64,000 nt of DNA from an uncultured Erythrobacter sp. (GTDB taxonomy: Bacteria; Pseudomonadota; Alphaproteobacteria; Sphingomonadales; Sphingomonadaceae), in assembly GCA_947503155.1 (NCBI GenBank), contig CANNCL010000001.1:1143999-1207998 (forward strand), in the 5' to 3' direction. Under the pieces are notes generated by a model. That model did not search any database and had not been told where the DNA came from. It worked only from the letters and a program-made list of their open reading frames with translations. The first letter of the stretch is position 1. Each line of letters starts with the position of its first letter. A program made the translations under genes and the position numbers. Shown here piece after piece: positions 15,924 through 25,175 of this stretch.

Positions 15924-16832
15924 TTAGCTGCGGAGAGCGGACCGGACGCCGGCCAAAACACCGGTTTGGGCCGCCAATGCCTTTGCGCCGCTAATTGCGC
16001 CATCGAATGTGCCGCGTGCGCCGAGCAACGCGCGGTTGGCCAAAGTCGGAGTTAGCATCACAAAGCTGGTGCTATCCGCGCTGTCTGTGCCGAACATGGA
16101 TTTGTGCGCCCCTTCGCCTTCTGTGAAGTCGAAATAGGCATAGCGTTCCTCCGCAAACAATCGCTCTAACGCTTCGAGTTGCAGGACCGTGCCTGGGGAT
16201 AGACGTGCGAATTTAGGGTCATAGCCCAGATGAGCGTAAACAAGCGTCCGCCCGCGAACCGGCAAAGACAGATAGGCAATTGGTGCGCCTGCGATCATGA
16301 GAAGGAAGCAGCGCATCCGGTCATCCTCCGCCGCCTCAAGCATCGCGGTACGAGCGGCGGCCGTATCTGGTAGGCCCGCATCAAGCAGCCGAGCCTGATA
16401 GGTCTGCGCTGACAATGGAATAGCCGCATCCAGAAACCGTTCCACTTCGATGACATTTCGGTGTTCGGTGACCGTGTATTCACCTGCATCCTTGGCCAAT
16501 TTGCGGCCCTTGCGGCGCAGGGTTGAACGGGTCTTCGCCGAAAAGCGGGCCAAGTAATCGTCGTAAGTCCCAATCATGTTTATGTAATGCCGATGATAAT
16601 CCTGTCGTCCACCGATGAGATGGTAAGGAAAGCAATCGCAGATTTCTGCGATCCGGCTTCGCGGGGCAGAGAGCACGCGCAGGCCATCGCTGCCGGGGGC
16701 GGGAGGCGAAGGGGGGGCAGAGCTGCCGGCCAACACCTCTTCGAGGGTAAAGCTCCAAGTCGAAAGTTCTCGGCCGATTGATAGAATTCGGCGGGATCCG
16801 ACGGTAAAGTCGATAGAGGATGAATGGTTCAT
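15924..16832 (-). CDS. GNAT-fold acyltransferase (BioF2-like / Acetyltransf_6)
   Basis: 302 residues from ATG 16832, which has AGGAG upstream. The body contains FPYHLIGGRQDYHRHYINM, FSAKTRSTLRRKGRKL, a segment GAPIAYLSLPVRGRTLVYAHLGYDPKFARLSPGTVL and YAYFDFTEGEGAHKSMFGT, all features of BioF2-like GNAT proteins found in polysaccharide and capsule loci. They transfer acyl or aminoacyl groups; the substrate is unknown. It starts seven bases after the polysaccharide deacetylase, so the two form an operon and may modify the same glycan. Confidence 0.75.
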   Translation of the reverse strand: MNHSSSIDFTVGSRRILSIGRELSTWSFTLEEVLAGSSAPPSPPAPGSDGLRVLSAPRSRIAEICDCFPYHLIGGRQDYHRHYINMIGTYDDYLARFSAKTRSTLRRKGRKLAKDAGEYTVTEHRNVIEVERFLDAAIPLSAQTYQARLLDAGLPDTAAARTAMLEAAEDDRMRCFLLMIAGAPIAYLSLPVRGRTLVYAHLGYDPKFARLSPGTVLQLEALERLFAEERYAYFDFTEGEGAHKSMFGTDSADSTSFVMLTPTLANRALLGARGTFDGAISGAKALAAQTGVLAGVRSALRS

Positions 16833-16839
16833 TCGCTCC

Positions 16840-17817
16840 TCACGTCGCGCCGTAGAGCGTATTGGATAAAAGTTGTTCGGCAAGGCGCTGACCCGTGCGT
16901 AACGCGCTCGCAGGCAGCGGCTCGCTATGGGCGTGCGGATTGGGCAATATTGGCGGAGTGTCGCGGTAATTGTCGGTCGAGATACCCGGTGCCATCCCCA
17001 GTTTGCGGCAAAGCCCTTCAAATCGGCGGCGGACAATCCAATTTACGGCTTGCTTGCGGCGGTTGATTAGCTCGAAACTATGCGTGACCAGGGTGAAATT
17101 TGGCCGCTGAGTATCGCGCGCATGACGAATGGCGGCGAGCATTTCATTGAGGGTCAAAGCGGTGATTTGCGCGTGCCGTTGACCTCCATCCAGCTTTCCA
17201 ATGCTGCCGATGGGGACTTCGATCACGCCGTTCAGCAAAACCGGATCGCGAGTTTCCGGGCCAAGTGACAGGCGCGATCTTGTTTGCGGCAAAGCGGGGC
17301 AATGGCTGCTATCATAACGAATGCCAATCGCGGCGAGCGCGCGCAATGTGTCGTCATTTGCGCCGTAATTCCCCGCCCGAAATGCCACCGGCCTTGGCGC
17401 GCCAGCGGCGATCAATGTGCCGCGCGCATAGTCCAAGATTTGGCATTGATCTTCAAAGGGAAAGTCGAACAGGTTTTGGCCCGTCCGTTTAGAGCTAAGC
17501 GGGTTGGCGTCGCCAGCGATGCCGAGCCATTCAGTGTGGCAATGGAGCTGAATGTCTTGCCCCGCCTCGATGATGGGCGCGACCACATCCTCTATCGCCG
17601 CAACGCCCCAAATCAGCGCGGGCATGGGATCAACGAAGAACACCGCGCGGATGCCGTGCCGCTTAAACATGGCAAGTTTATGCGTAATTCCCGCGGGTCC
17701 ATCGGGCGTGAGGCAGGCGATCGAGCGGGCAAAATTATCCCGGCGGTCCGCGTCCGAAAGGTCGCTTACCAATCCCGATGAATATTCGTTATCAATGGTG
17801 ATATAGACGCTCGTCAT
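16840..17817 (-). CDS. Polysaccharide deacetylase-like protein
   Basis: 325 residues. The N-terminal VYITIDNEYSS gives the family's first acidic motif, IQLHCHTEWLG the metal-binding His motif and PVAFRAGNYGANDDTL the third motif, with a late THSFELI. This matches the NodB/PuuE-type alpha/beta barrel rather than the shortest chitin deacetylases. There is no signal peptide, so it probably acts in the cytoplasm. It is the first gene of the pair with the GNAT protein. The substrate is not evident. Confidence 0.75.
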   Translation of the reverse strand: MTSVYITIDNEYSSGLVSDLSDADRRDNFARSIACLTPDGPAGITHKLAMFKRHGIRAVFFVDPMPALIWGVAAIEDVVAPIIEAGQDIQLHCHTEWLGIAGDANPLSSKRTGQNLFDFPFEDQCQILDYARGTLIAAGAPRPVAFRAGNYGANDDTLRALAAIGIRYDSSHCPALPQTRSRLSLGPETRDPVLLNGVIEVPIGSIGKLDGGQRHAQITALTLNEMLAAIRHARDTQRPNFTLVTHSFELINRRKQAVNWIVRRRFEGLCRKLGMAPGISTDNYRDTPPILPNPHAHSEPLPASALRTGQRLAEQLLSNTLYGAT

Positions 17818-17890
17818 CGCGCGCCCGCAGATAGCGGCGACAGGTTAAAACTGCGTTTTGGGCGGGCTAGTCGTGTTCTCGCGCGGGGCT

Positions 17891-18652
17891 TTAAATGCCG
17901 CCCGGGGTGAAGTCATATCCGTTTGTGGCAAGTCCGTCCGTCAAACTGTCGGTGCAGCTTGAGAGATCCTCTTGGCTGGTGGAACGGATGACGAAATTCG
18001 CACCTGCTTTGCCCTCGCGGAAGAACGGATAAGAGCCAATTTGGCACCCTTCATGCACTTCTTCCACCTCGCGTAACATCCCTGCTACTTCGCTTTCGGC
18101 GACCCAACATCCAATGGTTTCGGACAGCAAAGGCGCGCCGCCCTCAAGCTGTCCGGTAAGGGCGTCCAGCATACCTGCAGTGATATGCGGAACACCCGCC
18201 ATCAATATGACATTGCCGCGCCGAATGCCCGGCGCGCCGGACATGCGATTGGGGATCAATTCTGCGCCCTCAGGCACACGGGCCATGCGCAAACGCCCCT
18301 CATTTAGACCGCCTTTGTCGGCGTAATACCGTTCCAGCAAAGCCCGCGCATCTTCGTGAATTACGACCGGTACGCCCAAAGCTGCTGCCACCGCGTCGAC
18401 GGTGATGTCGTCATGCGTCGGCCCGATGCCGCCAGTGGTAAAAAGGTAGTCATTGGCAGCGCGCAGAGCGTTCACCGCTTCGACAATCCGATCCTGAATA
18501 TCGGGAACAACGCGCACTTCCGCGAGACGGATGCCTTGCACCTGAAGCCAGCTCGCGACCTGAGCGATGTTCTTGTCATGTGTACGGCCTGAAAGGATTT
18601 CATCGCCAATAATGACGAGGCCAGCGGTCCAGATTTTATCGGTTGAGCTCAT
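17891..18652 (-). CDS. Competence/damage-inducible protein A-type, MoaB/Mog domain
   Basis: 253 residues. The MoaB/Mog fold is shown by AGLVIIGDEILSGRTHDKNI at residues 10-30 and by YLFTTGGIGPTHDDITVDAVAAALG near 90. Only this N-terminal domain of CinA is present; the C-terminal amidase domain is absent, as in the short alphaproteobacterial version. Related proteins act as nicotinamide mononucleotide or ADP-ribose pyrophosphatases, or bind molybdopterin; which applies here is unclear. It is a single gene on the minus strand. Confidence 0.85.
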   Translation of the reverse strand: MSSTDKIWTAGLVIIGDEILSGRTHDKNIAQVASWLQVQGIRLAEVRVVPDIQDRIVEAVNALRAANDYLFTTGGIGPTHDDITVDAVAAALGVPVVIHEDARALLERYYADKGGLNEGRLRMARVPEGAELIPNRMSGAPGIRRGNVILMAGVPHITAGMLDALTGQLEGGAPLLSETIGCWVAESEVAGMLREVEEVHEGCQIGSYPFFREGKAGANFVIRSTSQEDLSSCTDSLTDGLATNGYDFTPGGI

Positions 18653-18691
18653 TCGGGATGATTAGGCCAGAATTCGCTTTCGCCCAAGCCC

Positions 18692-20200
18692 CTATTCGGC
18701 CGCTTCCAACTCCTCATCCGCGCCGCGCGCATTGGCTCCGGCGCGGGTGAAAATCAGCACGCCATCATCAACCGGGGCTTTCGCCATCTGTTTGCGATCG
18801 ACCACATATTCCTGATTAAGCCGCCATGGGTAATGGAGGCCGTTCTTGGGTTGGAGTGCTTTTGCGCGTTGAATATATCCGCTGGAGAAGTCGTAAATGT
18901 CGTCTTCTTCGATGGCCGCCTCTGCTTCTGGGGTCAGCACAGGATTGACGGTGTCGACGTTTTGAGCGCGCATTTCATTCAAAACTCGGCAGATATAATC
19001 GGAATTGATATCCGCGCGCAGCGTCCAACTCGCGTTGAGATATCCGAACACCACCGCCAGATTGGGCAGGTTCGAGAACATGCAGCCTTTGTAATAAAAC
19101 CGCTGCGCAAAATCGACGGGCGCGCCATTGACGCTGACGTCGATTTTTCCTGCGACTGCCATCTTGAGGCCGGTTGCGGTGATGATGATATCAGCTTCAA
19201 TCAGTTCGCCTGATTTCAACCGGATGCCGCTCGCTTCGAACGCTTCGATATGGCCGGTTGTGATGCTTGCTTTGCCTGCCTTCATTGCAGTGAACATATC
19301 GCCATCTGGAACGAGGCAGAGCCGCTGATCCCATGGGTCATATGGCGGCGTAAATGCAGCTTTATCGTAATCCGGACCCAGCTCTTTTTCGATTGCCTTA
19401 TACAGGCTTTCTTTGACCTTTTCCGGCTTGTTCCGGGCAATCTTGAAAGTGAAATCCTGCATCCGGATATTCTTGAACCGGGTGATTTTATAAGCGAGCT
19501 TTTCTGGCAGAATCTTGCGGATAGCATTGGCGAGAGCATCTTTTGCCGGTCGCATCGCCATCCATGTTGGTGTGCGCTGGAGCATGGTTACATGCTCTGC
19601 CTTATCCGTCATGGATGGGACAATGGTAACAGCGGTTGCGCCAGATCCGATAACAACGACTTTCTTGCCGGTGTAATCAAGGTCTTCTGGCCAAAATTGC
19701 GGGTGCAAAACCTGCCCTTCAAACTCGCCAAGCTGAAAGCCGGGATCATAGGGTTCGTCATAATCGTAATAGCCCGAACCCAGATAGAGGAAATTCGCCG
19801 TCAGCCGCGTGCGCGATCCGTCGGCTTGCTCCAACTCAACATGCCAGCGGGCCTCATCTTCGCGGAAATCTGCGGAGATCACTTTTTGACCAAACTGGAT
19901 ATTCTCGCGGATCCCGCGCTCATCAACGATGTTGTTGAGATATTCGAGGATAGAAGGTGCATCCGCGATGCTTTTTTCATGCCGCCACGGTTCAAAATCA
20001 AAACCAAGCGTGTGCATATCACTGTCCGAGCGTATGCCGGGATAACGGAACAGATCCCATGTCCCGCCAAGGTTCTCACGCCGTTCAACGATCGCGTATG
20101 TGTGTCCTGGCGCTTTCATGTGCATATGTGCAGCCATGCCGATGCCGGATATACCGGCGCCAACAATCAGAACGTCAAAATCGGGGGCGGTCGCTAACAT
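18692..20200 (-). CDS. Flavin-dependent monooxygenase, Baeyer-Villiger type
   Basis: 502 residues from ATG 20200. FAD is bound through the N-terminal GAGISGIG Rossmann motif and NADPH through VVVIGSGATAVTI. Between them, near residue 160, lies FEGQVLHPQFWP, which fits the Baeyer-Villiger fingerprint FxGxxxHxxxW(P/D). Also typical are GGTWDLFRYPGIRSDSDM and the late IITATGLKM. Such enzymes insert oxygen next to a ketone; the substrate is not evident. It is divergent from a TonB-dependent receptor, 143 bases apart. Confidence 0.88.
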   Translation of the reverse strand: MLATAPDFDVLIVGAGISGIGMAAHMHMKAPGHTYAIVERRENLGGTWDLFRYPGIRSDSDMHTLGFDFEPWRHEKSIADAPSILEYLNNIVDERGIRENIQFGQKVISADFREDEARWHVELEQADGSRTRLTANFLYLGSGYYDYDEPYDPGFQLGEFEGQVLHPQFWPEDLDYTGKKVVVIGSGATAVTIVPSMTDKAEHVTMLQRTPTWMAMRPAKDALANAIRKILPEKLAYKITRFKNIRMQDFTFKIARNKPEKVKESLYKAIEKELGPDYDKAAFTPPYDPWDQRLCLVPDGDMFTAMKAGKASITTGHIEAFEASGIRLKSGELIEADIIITATGLKMAVAGKIDVSVNGAPVDFAQRFYYKGCMFSNLPNLAVVFGYLNASWTLRADINSDYICRVLNEMRAQNVDTVNPVLTPEAEAAIEEDDIYDFSSGYIQRAKALQPKNGLHYPWRLNQEYVVDRKQMAKAPVDDGVLIFTRAGANARGADEELEAAE

Positions 20201-20343
20201 TGGGTCTCTCTCTTCGATCTCTCGTCCCTGTGGGAATGGCCTTTCTTCCCAACTGGCATGGCAATGTAACCACACGAAGACGCCAAAAGCGAGTCTTGAT
20301 AGCAAATTGAAACTGACTTGCTTGCGCGAAGGCGCTAACTGCC

Positions 20344-22374
20344 ATGCCCATGAAAACTCCACTTCGCTTCGCTGCTTCTACCATCGCTTTGGCTGTCTGC
20401 TCGCCTGCTGTTGCGCAAGATGAAACCAGCGAAGAGCCGGAAGAGTCAGAGATCGTCGTAACCGGCGAAGGATTGGAGCCTGCGCTTTCGAACATTGTTT
20501 ATTCCACCGTCTTGTTGGAGCGTGAGCAAATCACGTCGAGCGGTTCCGGGCGGATCGAAGACGCGCTCAGCAATGTGGCAGGGTTTCAGCAATTCCGGCG
20601 TTCAGATAGCCGATCTTCGAACCCCAGCGCGCAAGGTGTCACGTTGCGCGCACTCGGCGGGAATGCAACGAGCCGGGCACTGGTTTTGCTAGACGGGGTG
20701 CCGATTAGCGACCCATTTTTTGGCTATATTCCTTTGTCTTCGATCTCTCCCGACAGTTTAAGCCGCATTCGCGTCACGCGCGGCGGCGGGTCTGGACCGT
20801 TTGGTGCAGGTGCGCTGGCCGGCACAATCGAATTGGAAAGCGCGGGTCCAGAAGCGCTCGGAGCGGTGAGCGGCAGCTTGCTCGTCAATGATCGCGGCGA
20901 GACTGAGGCCAGCGGGGCCATCGCCCAAAATCTTGGCAGTGGATTTGGCGTGGTTAGCGGGCGTTGGGACCGCGGGCAGGGATTTTTCACTGCGCCTTCT
21001 GGTCAGCGTGTGCCAGCCAGCGCGCGCGCCGCGTTTGAAAGTTGGCAAGTTGGGCTTCGCGCTGTTGCGCCATTGTCAGACAGCGTCGAATTGCAAGCGC
21101 GAGCGAGCATATTTGATGATCAGCGTACTTTGCGTTTCGACGGTGCCGATTCCACCAGCGAAGGGCAGGATGCGAGCCTGCGAATCGTCGGGCGGGGCGC
21201 GTGGGAATTTGATGCACTCGCTTATGTTCAGGCGCGCAATTTCTCGAACATAGTCATCAGCTCAACGCGCTTCGTGCGCGTGCTTGACCAACGCAACACG
21301 CCGTCAACCGGGTTGGGGGGCAAGATCGAAATTAGGCCGCCCATCGCCGAAGGGCACGACGTGCGGATCGGCGCGGATTACCGCCGGGCAGATGGCGAAT
21401 TGCAAGAGGAAGCTTATAGCGCCTTCACCGGAGCGTTGCGCGAACGTCGCCGGGCGGGCGGCACCAACAGCAATCTGGGTTTCTTCGTAGAGGATGATTG
21501 GGGCATCGGCCCGCTCATCGTAACCGGCGGCCTGCGCGCGGATCACACACGGATAGAAGAGGGCTTTTTCCGCGCCGTTGATGCCAACAACAATGTCGTG
21601 ACCCAAAACATCGCGCGTGATCGATCCGATTGGGCGCTGAGCTGGCGGGCGGGCGCTTCATTTTACGCAACTCGGCGGCTGGATTTGCGGGCGGCGGCTT
21701 ATACGGGATTACGGTTGCCGACTTTGAACGAGCTGTACCGGCCATTTGTCGTGTTCCCAGTTGTGACGCAGGCCAATGCCGCGCTTGAGAATGAGCGGCT
21801 AAGAGGCTTTGAGGTCGGTGTGAACTGGCAGCCTGTGAATGAAGTGGTCCTGTCGCTCACGGCTTTCGACAATGAAGTTGAAAATGCGATTGCCAATGTG
21901 ACCATCGCACCAAACTTGCGCCAGCGTCAGAATTTACCCGCAATCGACGCGCAAGGGATTGAGGGGGCGGCGGTCATGCAATTCGGCAATGTCAGCTTCG
22001 ATGCCTCCATCACTTATACTGATGCGGCGATTGCCGGCGAAGAGGCATCGATAGCGTTGGACGGCAATCGCCCGCCGCAGACGCCCGAAATTTCTGCATC
22101 CGCGACGCTTGCATGGAAACCGGCAGATGGTTGGCGGGTCGCAGGTACGGTTCGGCATATTGGCGCGCAGTTCGAAGATGATCAGGAAACCGATCGGCTG
22201 CCGCCCGCGACCACGGTGGACTTATATGCGCAGATACCAATTGCCGGCCGGTTTTCCTTGATTGCGCGGGCGGAAAACTTGCTTGATGAGACGATTGTGA
22301 CGCGCAATTCCGGCGGCGCAATCGACCTTGGAGTGCCGCGCACGGTGTGGATTGGCATACGGCTGGGACTTTGA
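20344..22374 (+). CDS. TonB-dependent receptor (first of three)
   Basis: 676 residues, at the small end of the family. A signal peptide (cut near AVAQ-DE) is followed by the TonB-box region EIVVTGEG, a plug domain (IEDALSNVAGFQQFRRSD, ALVLLDGVPISDPFFG, RIRVTRGGGSGPFGAGALAG) and a 22-strand-type barrel ending in TVWIGIRLGL with an aromatic-poor last strand. It should import a scarce ligand across the outer membrane. Short plug loops resemble vitamin B12 or siderophore receptors, but no riboswitch or Fur box was recognised upstream. Confidence 0.88.
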   Translation: MPMKTPLRFAASTIALAVCSPAVAQDETSEEPEESEIVVTGEGLEPALSNIVYSTVLLEREQITSSGSGRIEDALSNVAGFQQFRRSDSRSSNPSAQGVTLRALGGNATSRALVLLDGVPISDPFFGYIPLSSISPDSLSRIRVTRGGGSGPFGAGALAGTIELESAGPEALGAVSGSLLVNDRGETEASGAIAQNLGSGFGVVSGRWDRGQGFFTAPSGQRVPASARAAFESWQVGLRAVAPLSDSVELQARASIFDDQRTLRFDGADSTSEGQDASLRIVGRGAWEFDALAYVQARNFSNIVISSTRFVRVLDQRNTPSTGLGGKIEIRPPIAEGHDVRIGADYRRADGELQEEAYSAFTGALRERRRAGGTNSNLGFFVEDDWGIGPLIVTGGLRADHTRIEEGFFRAVDANNNVVTQNIARDRSDWALSWRAGASFYATRRLDLRAAAYTGLRLPTLNELYRPFVVFPVVTQANAALENERLRGFEVGVNWQPVNEVVLSLTAFDNEVENAIANVTIAPNLRQRQNLPAIDAQGIEGAAVMQFGNVSFDASITYTDAAIAGEEASIALDGNRPPQTPEISASATLAWKPADGWRVAGTVRHIGAQFEDDQETDRLPPATTVDLYAQIPIAGRFSLIARAENLLDETIVTRNSGGAIDLGVPRTVWIGIRLGL

Positions 22375-22419
22375 CAGACGTTGCCAAACTGCATTTTGGG
22401 GCGGTGGTTTTGGGAATAA

Positions 22420-22431
22420 TATTAGCTAATA
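22420..22431. promoter_or_regulatory. Perfect 12-bp palindrome upstream of the second TonB receptor
   Basis: TATTAGCTAATA lies in the 227-base gap between two TonB receptor genes, about 170 bases before the second start. It could be an operator, but a palindrome this short in AT-rich DNA can arise by chance. The rest of the gap holds no other structure I can support. Confidence 0.25.
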
Positions 22432-22601
22432 GGTTTTAAATACGCACCTATGCTGCGCCGCAGCAAAGTATGTGGCATATTTGATACAATCACTGGACAA
22501 CCGGTAAGTAGCGCTTGGCATGGCAGAAACCGCTGATAATCTCTGCAGTTGGAAAATCGCATCGGCCAAAATGCCGGGCGGTCCAGTGGAGAGGACAATC
22601 T

Positions 22602-25088
22602 ATGACACGCAAGTTTGCTGCTTATGCAGCTGGCCTAATGGCCTGCAGCTCGTTTACCGCACCAGCATTTGCCCAAGATAATGACGCCGTCGCTGCCCCC
22701 GAAGCAGACGAGGGTGTAATCATCGTGACGGCAACCCGCCGCGCGCAAGACATTCAAGACGTTCCGATCGCCGTTACCGCGGTTGGTCAGGAACAGCTCG
22801 ACAAACAGGGCGTCGTCAACGTCCAGAATCTTACGCAAGTATCCCCCAGCTTCTCTACCTCGAACGCACAAATCGCGTCAGGTTCGGTGGTGCTGCGTAT
22901 TCGCGGTGTCGGTACGACATCTAACAATATCGGTTTTGAAAGCGCGGTCGGCATCTTCGTCGATGGTGCGTATCAATCACGTCCGGGCGTGGCTCTGTCG
23001 GAATTTGTCGACATCGAACGCGTCGAAGTTCTTCGCGGTCCGCAAGGCACTTTGTTCGGCCGCAACACATCGGCCGGCGCGCTGAACATCACCACCAACA
23101 AACCGGATGTGACCTCGTTTGGCGGTTTCGCCAACGCAACCTACGGCAATCTGGATTTGATGAGCGTGCAAGGCGCGATCAACGCTCCGCTGGTTGAAGA
23201 CACGCTCGCCGTGCGTTTGACCGGTGCTTACCGTCAACGCGATGGTAATGTTGATATCGTTGATGCGAGCGGAAATGAGATCGGCCAATCCGGTACGATC
23301 GACCAGTTCCTGGTTCGTGGTCAACTTGGCTATGAAAGCGAAGGCGGTGTCACGGCACGCTTGATCGTCGATTACTCTGAAAGCGAAAACCAATGCTGTG
23401 CAGCGGTTGAAGTCTTGGCAGATACGGGCCTCGAAGGCTCGCTTGTGGCTTTGGGGGCTCCTCCGCGCGGCGGCATGGCCTCTCCTTCGGTCGCGACCAC
23501 TCCTTTCGACCAAGCCGCAGCAGAAAGAGTCCTTGGCAATCGCATCGCGACGGCCAGCCGGGTGCCAATGGCGAATGTTGAACAATACGGAATTACCGCT
23601 GAGGTCCAATTCCCGATCGGAGAATTCGCTGATCTGGTTCTGATTGGTTCTTACCGCGATTTCTCAGCAAGTGAGAATTACGATTCTGACTTCTCTGGCC
23701 TCGATGTGTTTGATGTCGATCGGCTCGACACCAATATTGAGACTTACACAGCAGAAGCCCGTTTGCAGGGCGAAGGGCTTGGCGGCGCTCTGAATTGGCT
23801 CGTCGGCGCTTATTATGCCGACGAATCGATTAACGCTGATATCGATTTCGCGCTTGGCGACGATTATGACCTTCTGGTCGGCGGGATCTTTGGCGGCGCA
23901 GTTGGCCCTGCTCCGCTTGCTCTGCTGACGGGATCTAGCCCATCACAGACCACCGCAACCAACGTCTATGCGCAGTCGAGCGAAAGCTATTCGTTCTTCA
24001 CGCATAACTCGCTTGAACTCACCGACGGGCTGACCGCGACAATTGGTCTGCGTTATTCGGACGAGAGCAAGACCGGCGGCTTCCAACAAACAGCAATTAA
24101 CAATCCATCCTGCGACGGCGCGCTTGCTGCTGCAGGGGCTGGCCTGCTGCCACCGCCACTGGTCGGCGGTACGCTCGCACTCAGCTGTTTTGCCTTTGTT
24201 GCTCCGGCAAATGGTGCGGATGGCGAATTCTTCCCACTGCCGCGTGAATTCAACGTGCCGTTCAGCGATAGCGAGCTGATCTACACCGGTAAGCTGACCT
24301 ATGAATTTGAAGCGCCTGTCACGGCTTATCTCAGCTTCACTCACGGTTATAAGTCCGGCGGGATCAACCTTGATATTACCGCAAATACTGGCGGCGCTGA
24401 TCCTTCCTTCCTTTCGGAAGAAGTTGATGCCTACGAATTTGGTGTGAAAGCGCAGTTCTTTGACCGCGCGGTGACCGCCAACGTTGCAGTGTTCCACGAA
24501 GAATTCAGCGACTTCCAAGTGCTCGAATTCACCGGGGCTCAATTCACGACGTTTAACGTGGCAAGTGCGAAATCAACCGGTTTTGAACTTGAAACGGTTA
24601 TCCGCCCGGACAGCAATCTGACGATCAATGCTGGTCTGACTTACACGAACGCCCGGTATCCGAGCAATTGTGACGGCGGCGTAACTTCGCTGAACGTGAC
24701 AACATTGTGCGGCAATTCGCTGACCAATGCGCCAACGATCGTGGCGATCATGGGCTTCAACTATGACCGCGACATCAGCAACAACCTGCGGGCGTTCTTG
24801 TCGAGCCAGGTCCGTACTGAAAGCGATCGCCGGACATCCACTCAGGCGCTGTTCTTGGGCACGGACACTCCGGTTCCGTTCGATATTCAGGACGGCAACA
24901 CCAAGGTGAATGTGCGTGCCGGTATTGGCACGATTGATGAACGCTTCACACTGGAGCTTTGGGGCAACAACATCACCGACGTTGTGACCCGCGGTGTGAC
25001 GTTCAACACCGTGCTGCGCGGCAGTTCACGTTCTGCCTTCTTACAAGATCCAGCGACATACGGTGTGACAATCCGCACCCAATTCTGA
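22602..25088 (+). CDS. TonB-dependent receptor (second)
   Basis: 828 residues from ATG 22602, which has GGAGAGG upstream. A signal peptide ending PAFAQ is followed by the sphingomonad TonB-box/plug start IIVTATRRAQDIQDVPIAV, the plug (NIGFESAVGIFVDGAYQSRP, VEVLRGPQGTLFGRNTSAG) and a barrel whose last strand ends VTIRTQF. The 'RGPQGTLFGRNTSAGAL' form marks the large sphingomonad clade whose ligands are mostly unknown. Transcription ends at a strong terminator 20 bases downstream. It need not be co-transcribed with the first receptor. Confidence 0.92.
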   Translation: MTRKFAAYAAGLMACSSFTAPAFAQDNDAVAAPEADEGVIIVTATRRAQDIQDVPIAVTAVGQEQLDKQGVVNVQNLTQVSPSFSTSNAQIASGSVVLRIRGVGTTSNNIGFESAVGIFVDGAYQSRPGVALSEFVDIERVEVLRGPQGTLFGRNTSAGALNITTNKPDVTSFGGFANATYGNLDLMSVQGAINAPLVEDTLAVRLTGAYRQRDGNVDIVDASGNEIGQSGTIDQFLVRGQLGYESEGGVTARLIVDYSESENQCCAAVEVLADTGLEGSLVALGAPPRGGMASPSVATTPFDQAAAERVLGNRIATASRVPMANVEQYGITAEVQFPIGEFADLVLIGSYRDFSASENYDSDFSGLDVFDVDRLDTNIETYTAEARLQGEGLGGALNWLVGAYYADESINADIDFALGDDYDLLVGGIFGGAVGPAPLALLTGSSPSQTTATNVYAQSSESYSFFTHNSLELTDGLTATIGLRYSDESKTGGFQQTAINNPSCDGALAAAGAGLLPPPLVGGTLALSCFAFVAPANGADGEFFPLPREFNVPFSDSELIYTGKLTYEFEAPVTAYLSFTHGYKSGGINLDITANTGGADPSFLSEEVDAYEFGVKAQFFDRAVTANVAVFHEEFSDFQVLEFTGAQFTTFNVASAKSTGFELETVIRPDSNLTINAGLTYTNARYPSNCDGGVTSLNVTTLCGNSLTNAPTIVAIMGFNYDRDISNNLRAFLSSQVRTESDRRTSTQALFLGTDTPVPFDIQDGNTKVNVRAGIGTIDERFTLELWGNNITDVVTRGVTFNTVLRGSSRSAFLQDPATYGVTIRTQF

Positions 25089-25106
25089 TCTGATCAGAAT
25101 AGGCGC

Positions 25107-25146
25107 AAAAAAGGGCGGCTCGGAAATTTCCGAGCCGCCCTTTTTG
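25107..25146. terminator. Bidirectional intrinsic terminator
   Basis: A perfect palindrome centred at 25126/25127: an A-run, GGGCGGCTCGG, AAATTT, CCGAGCCGCCC and a T-run. Both strands end in a T-tract, so it can stop the TonB receptor transcript and the convergent acyl-CoA dehydrogenase transcript alike. Confidence 0.92.
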
Positions 25147-25175
25147 TTTGCGACGCTTAATCTCTAAGCGAAGGC

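Noticed and set aside
19250..20197. A 315-codon open frame on the plus strand
   Set aside because: It is antisense to the Baeyer-Villiger monooxygenase, whose motifs are clear; the translation has no recognisable family and many Cys/His/Arg, typical of a shadow frame.
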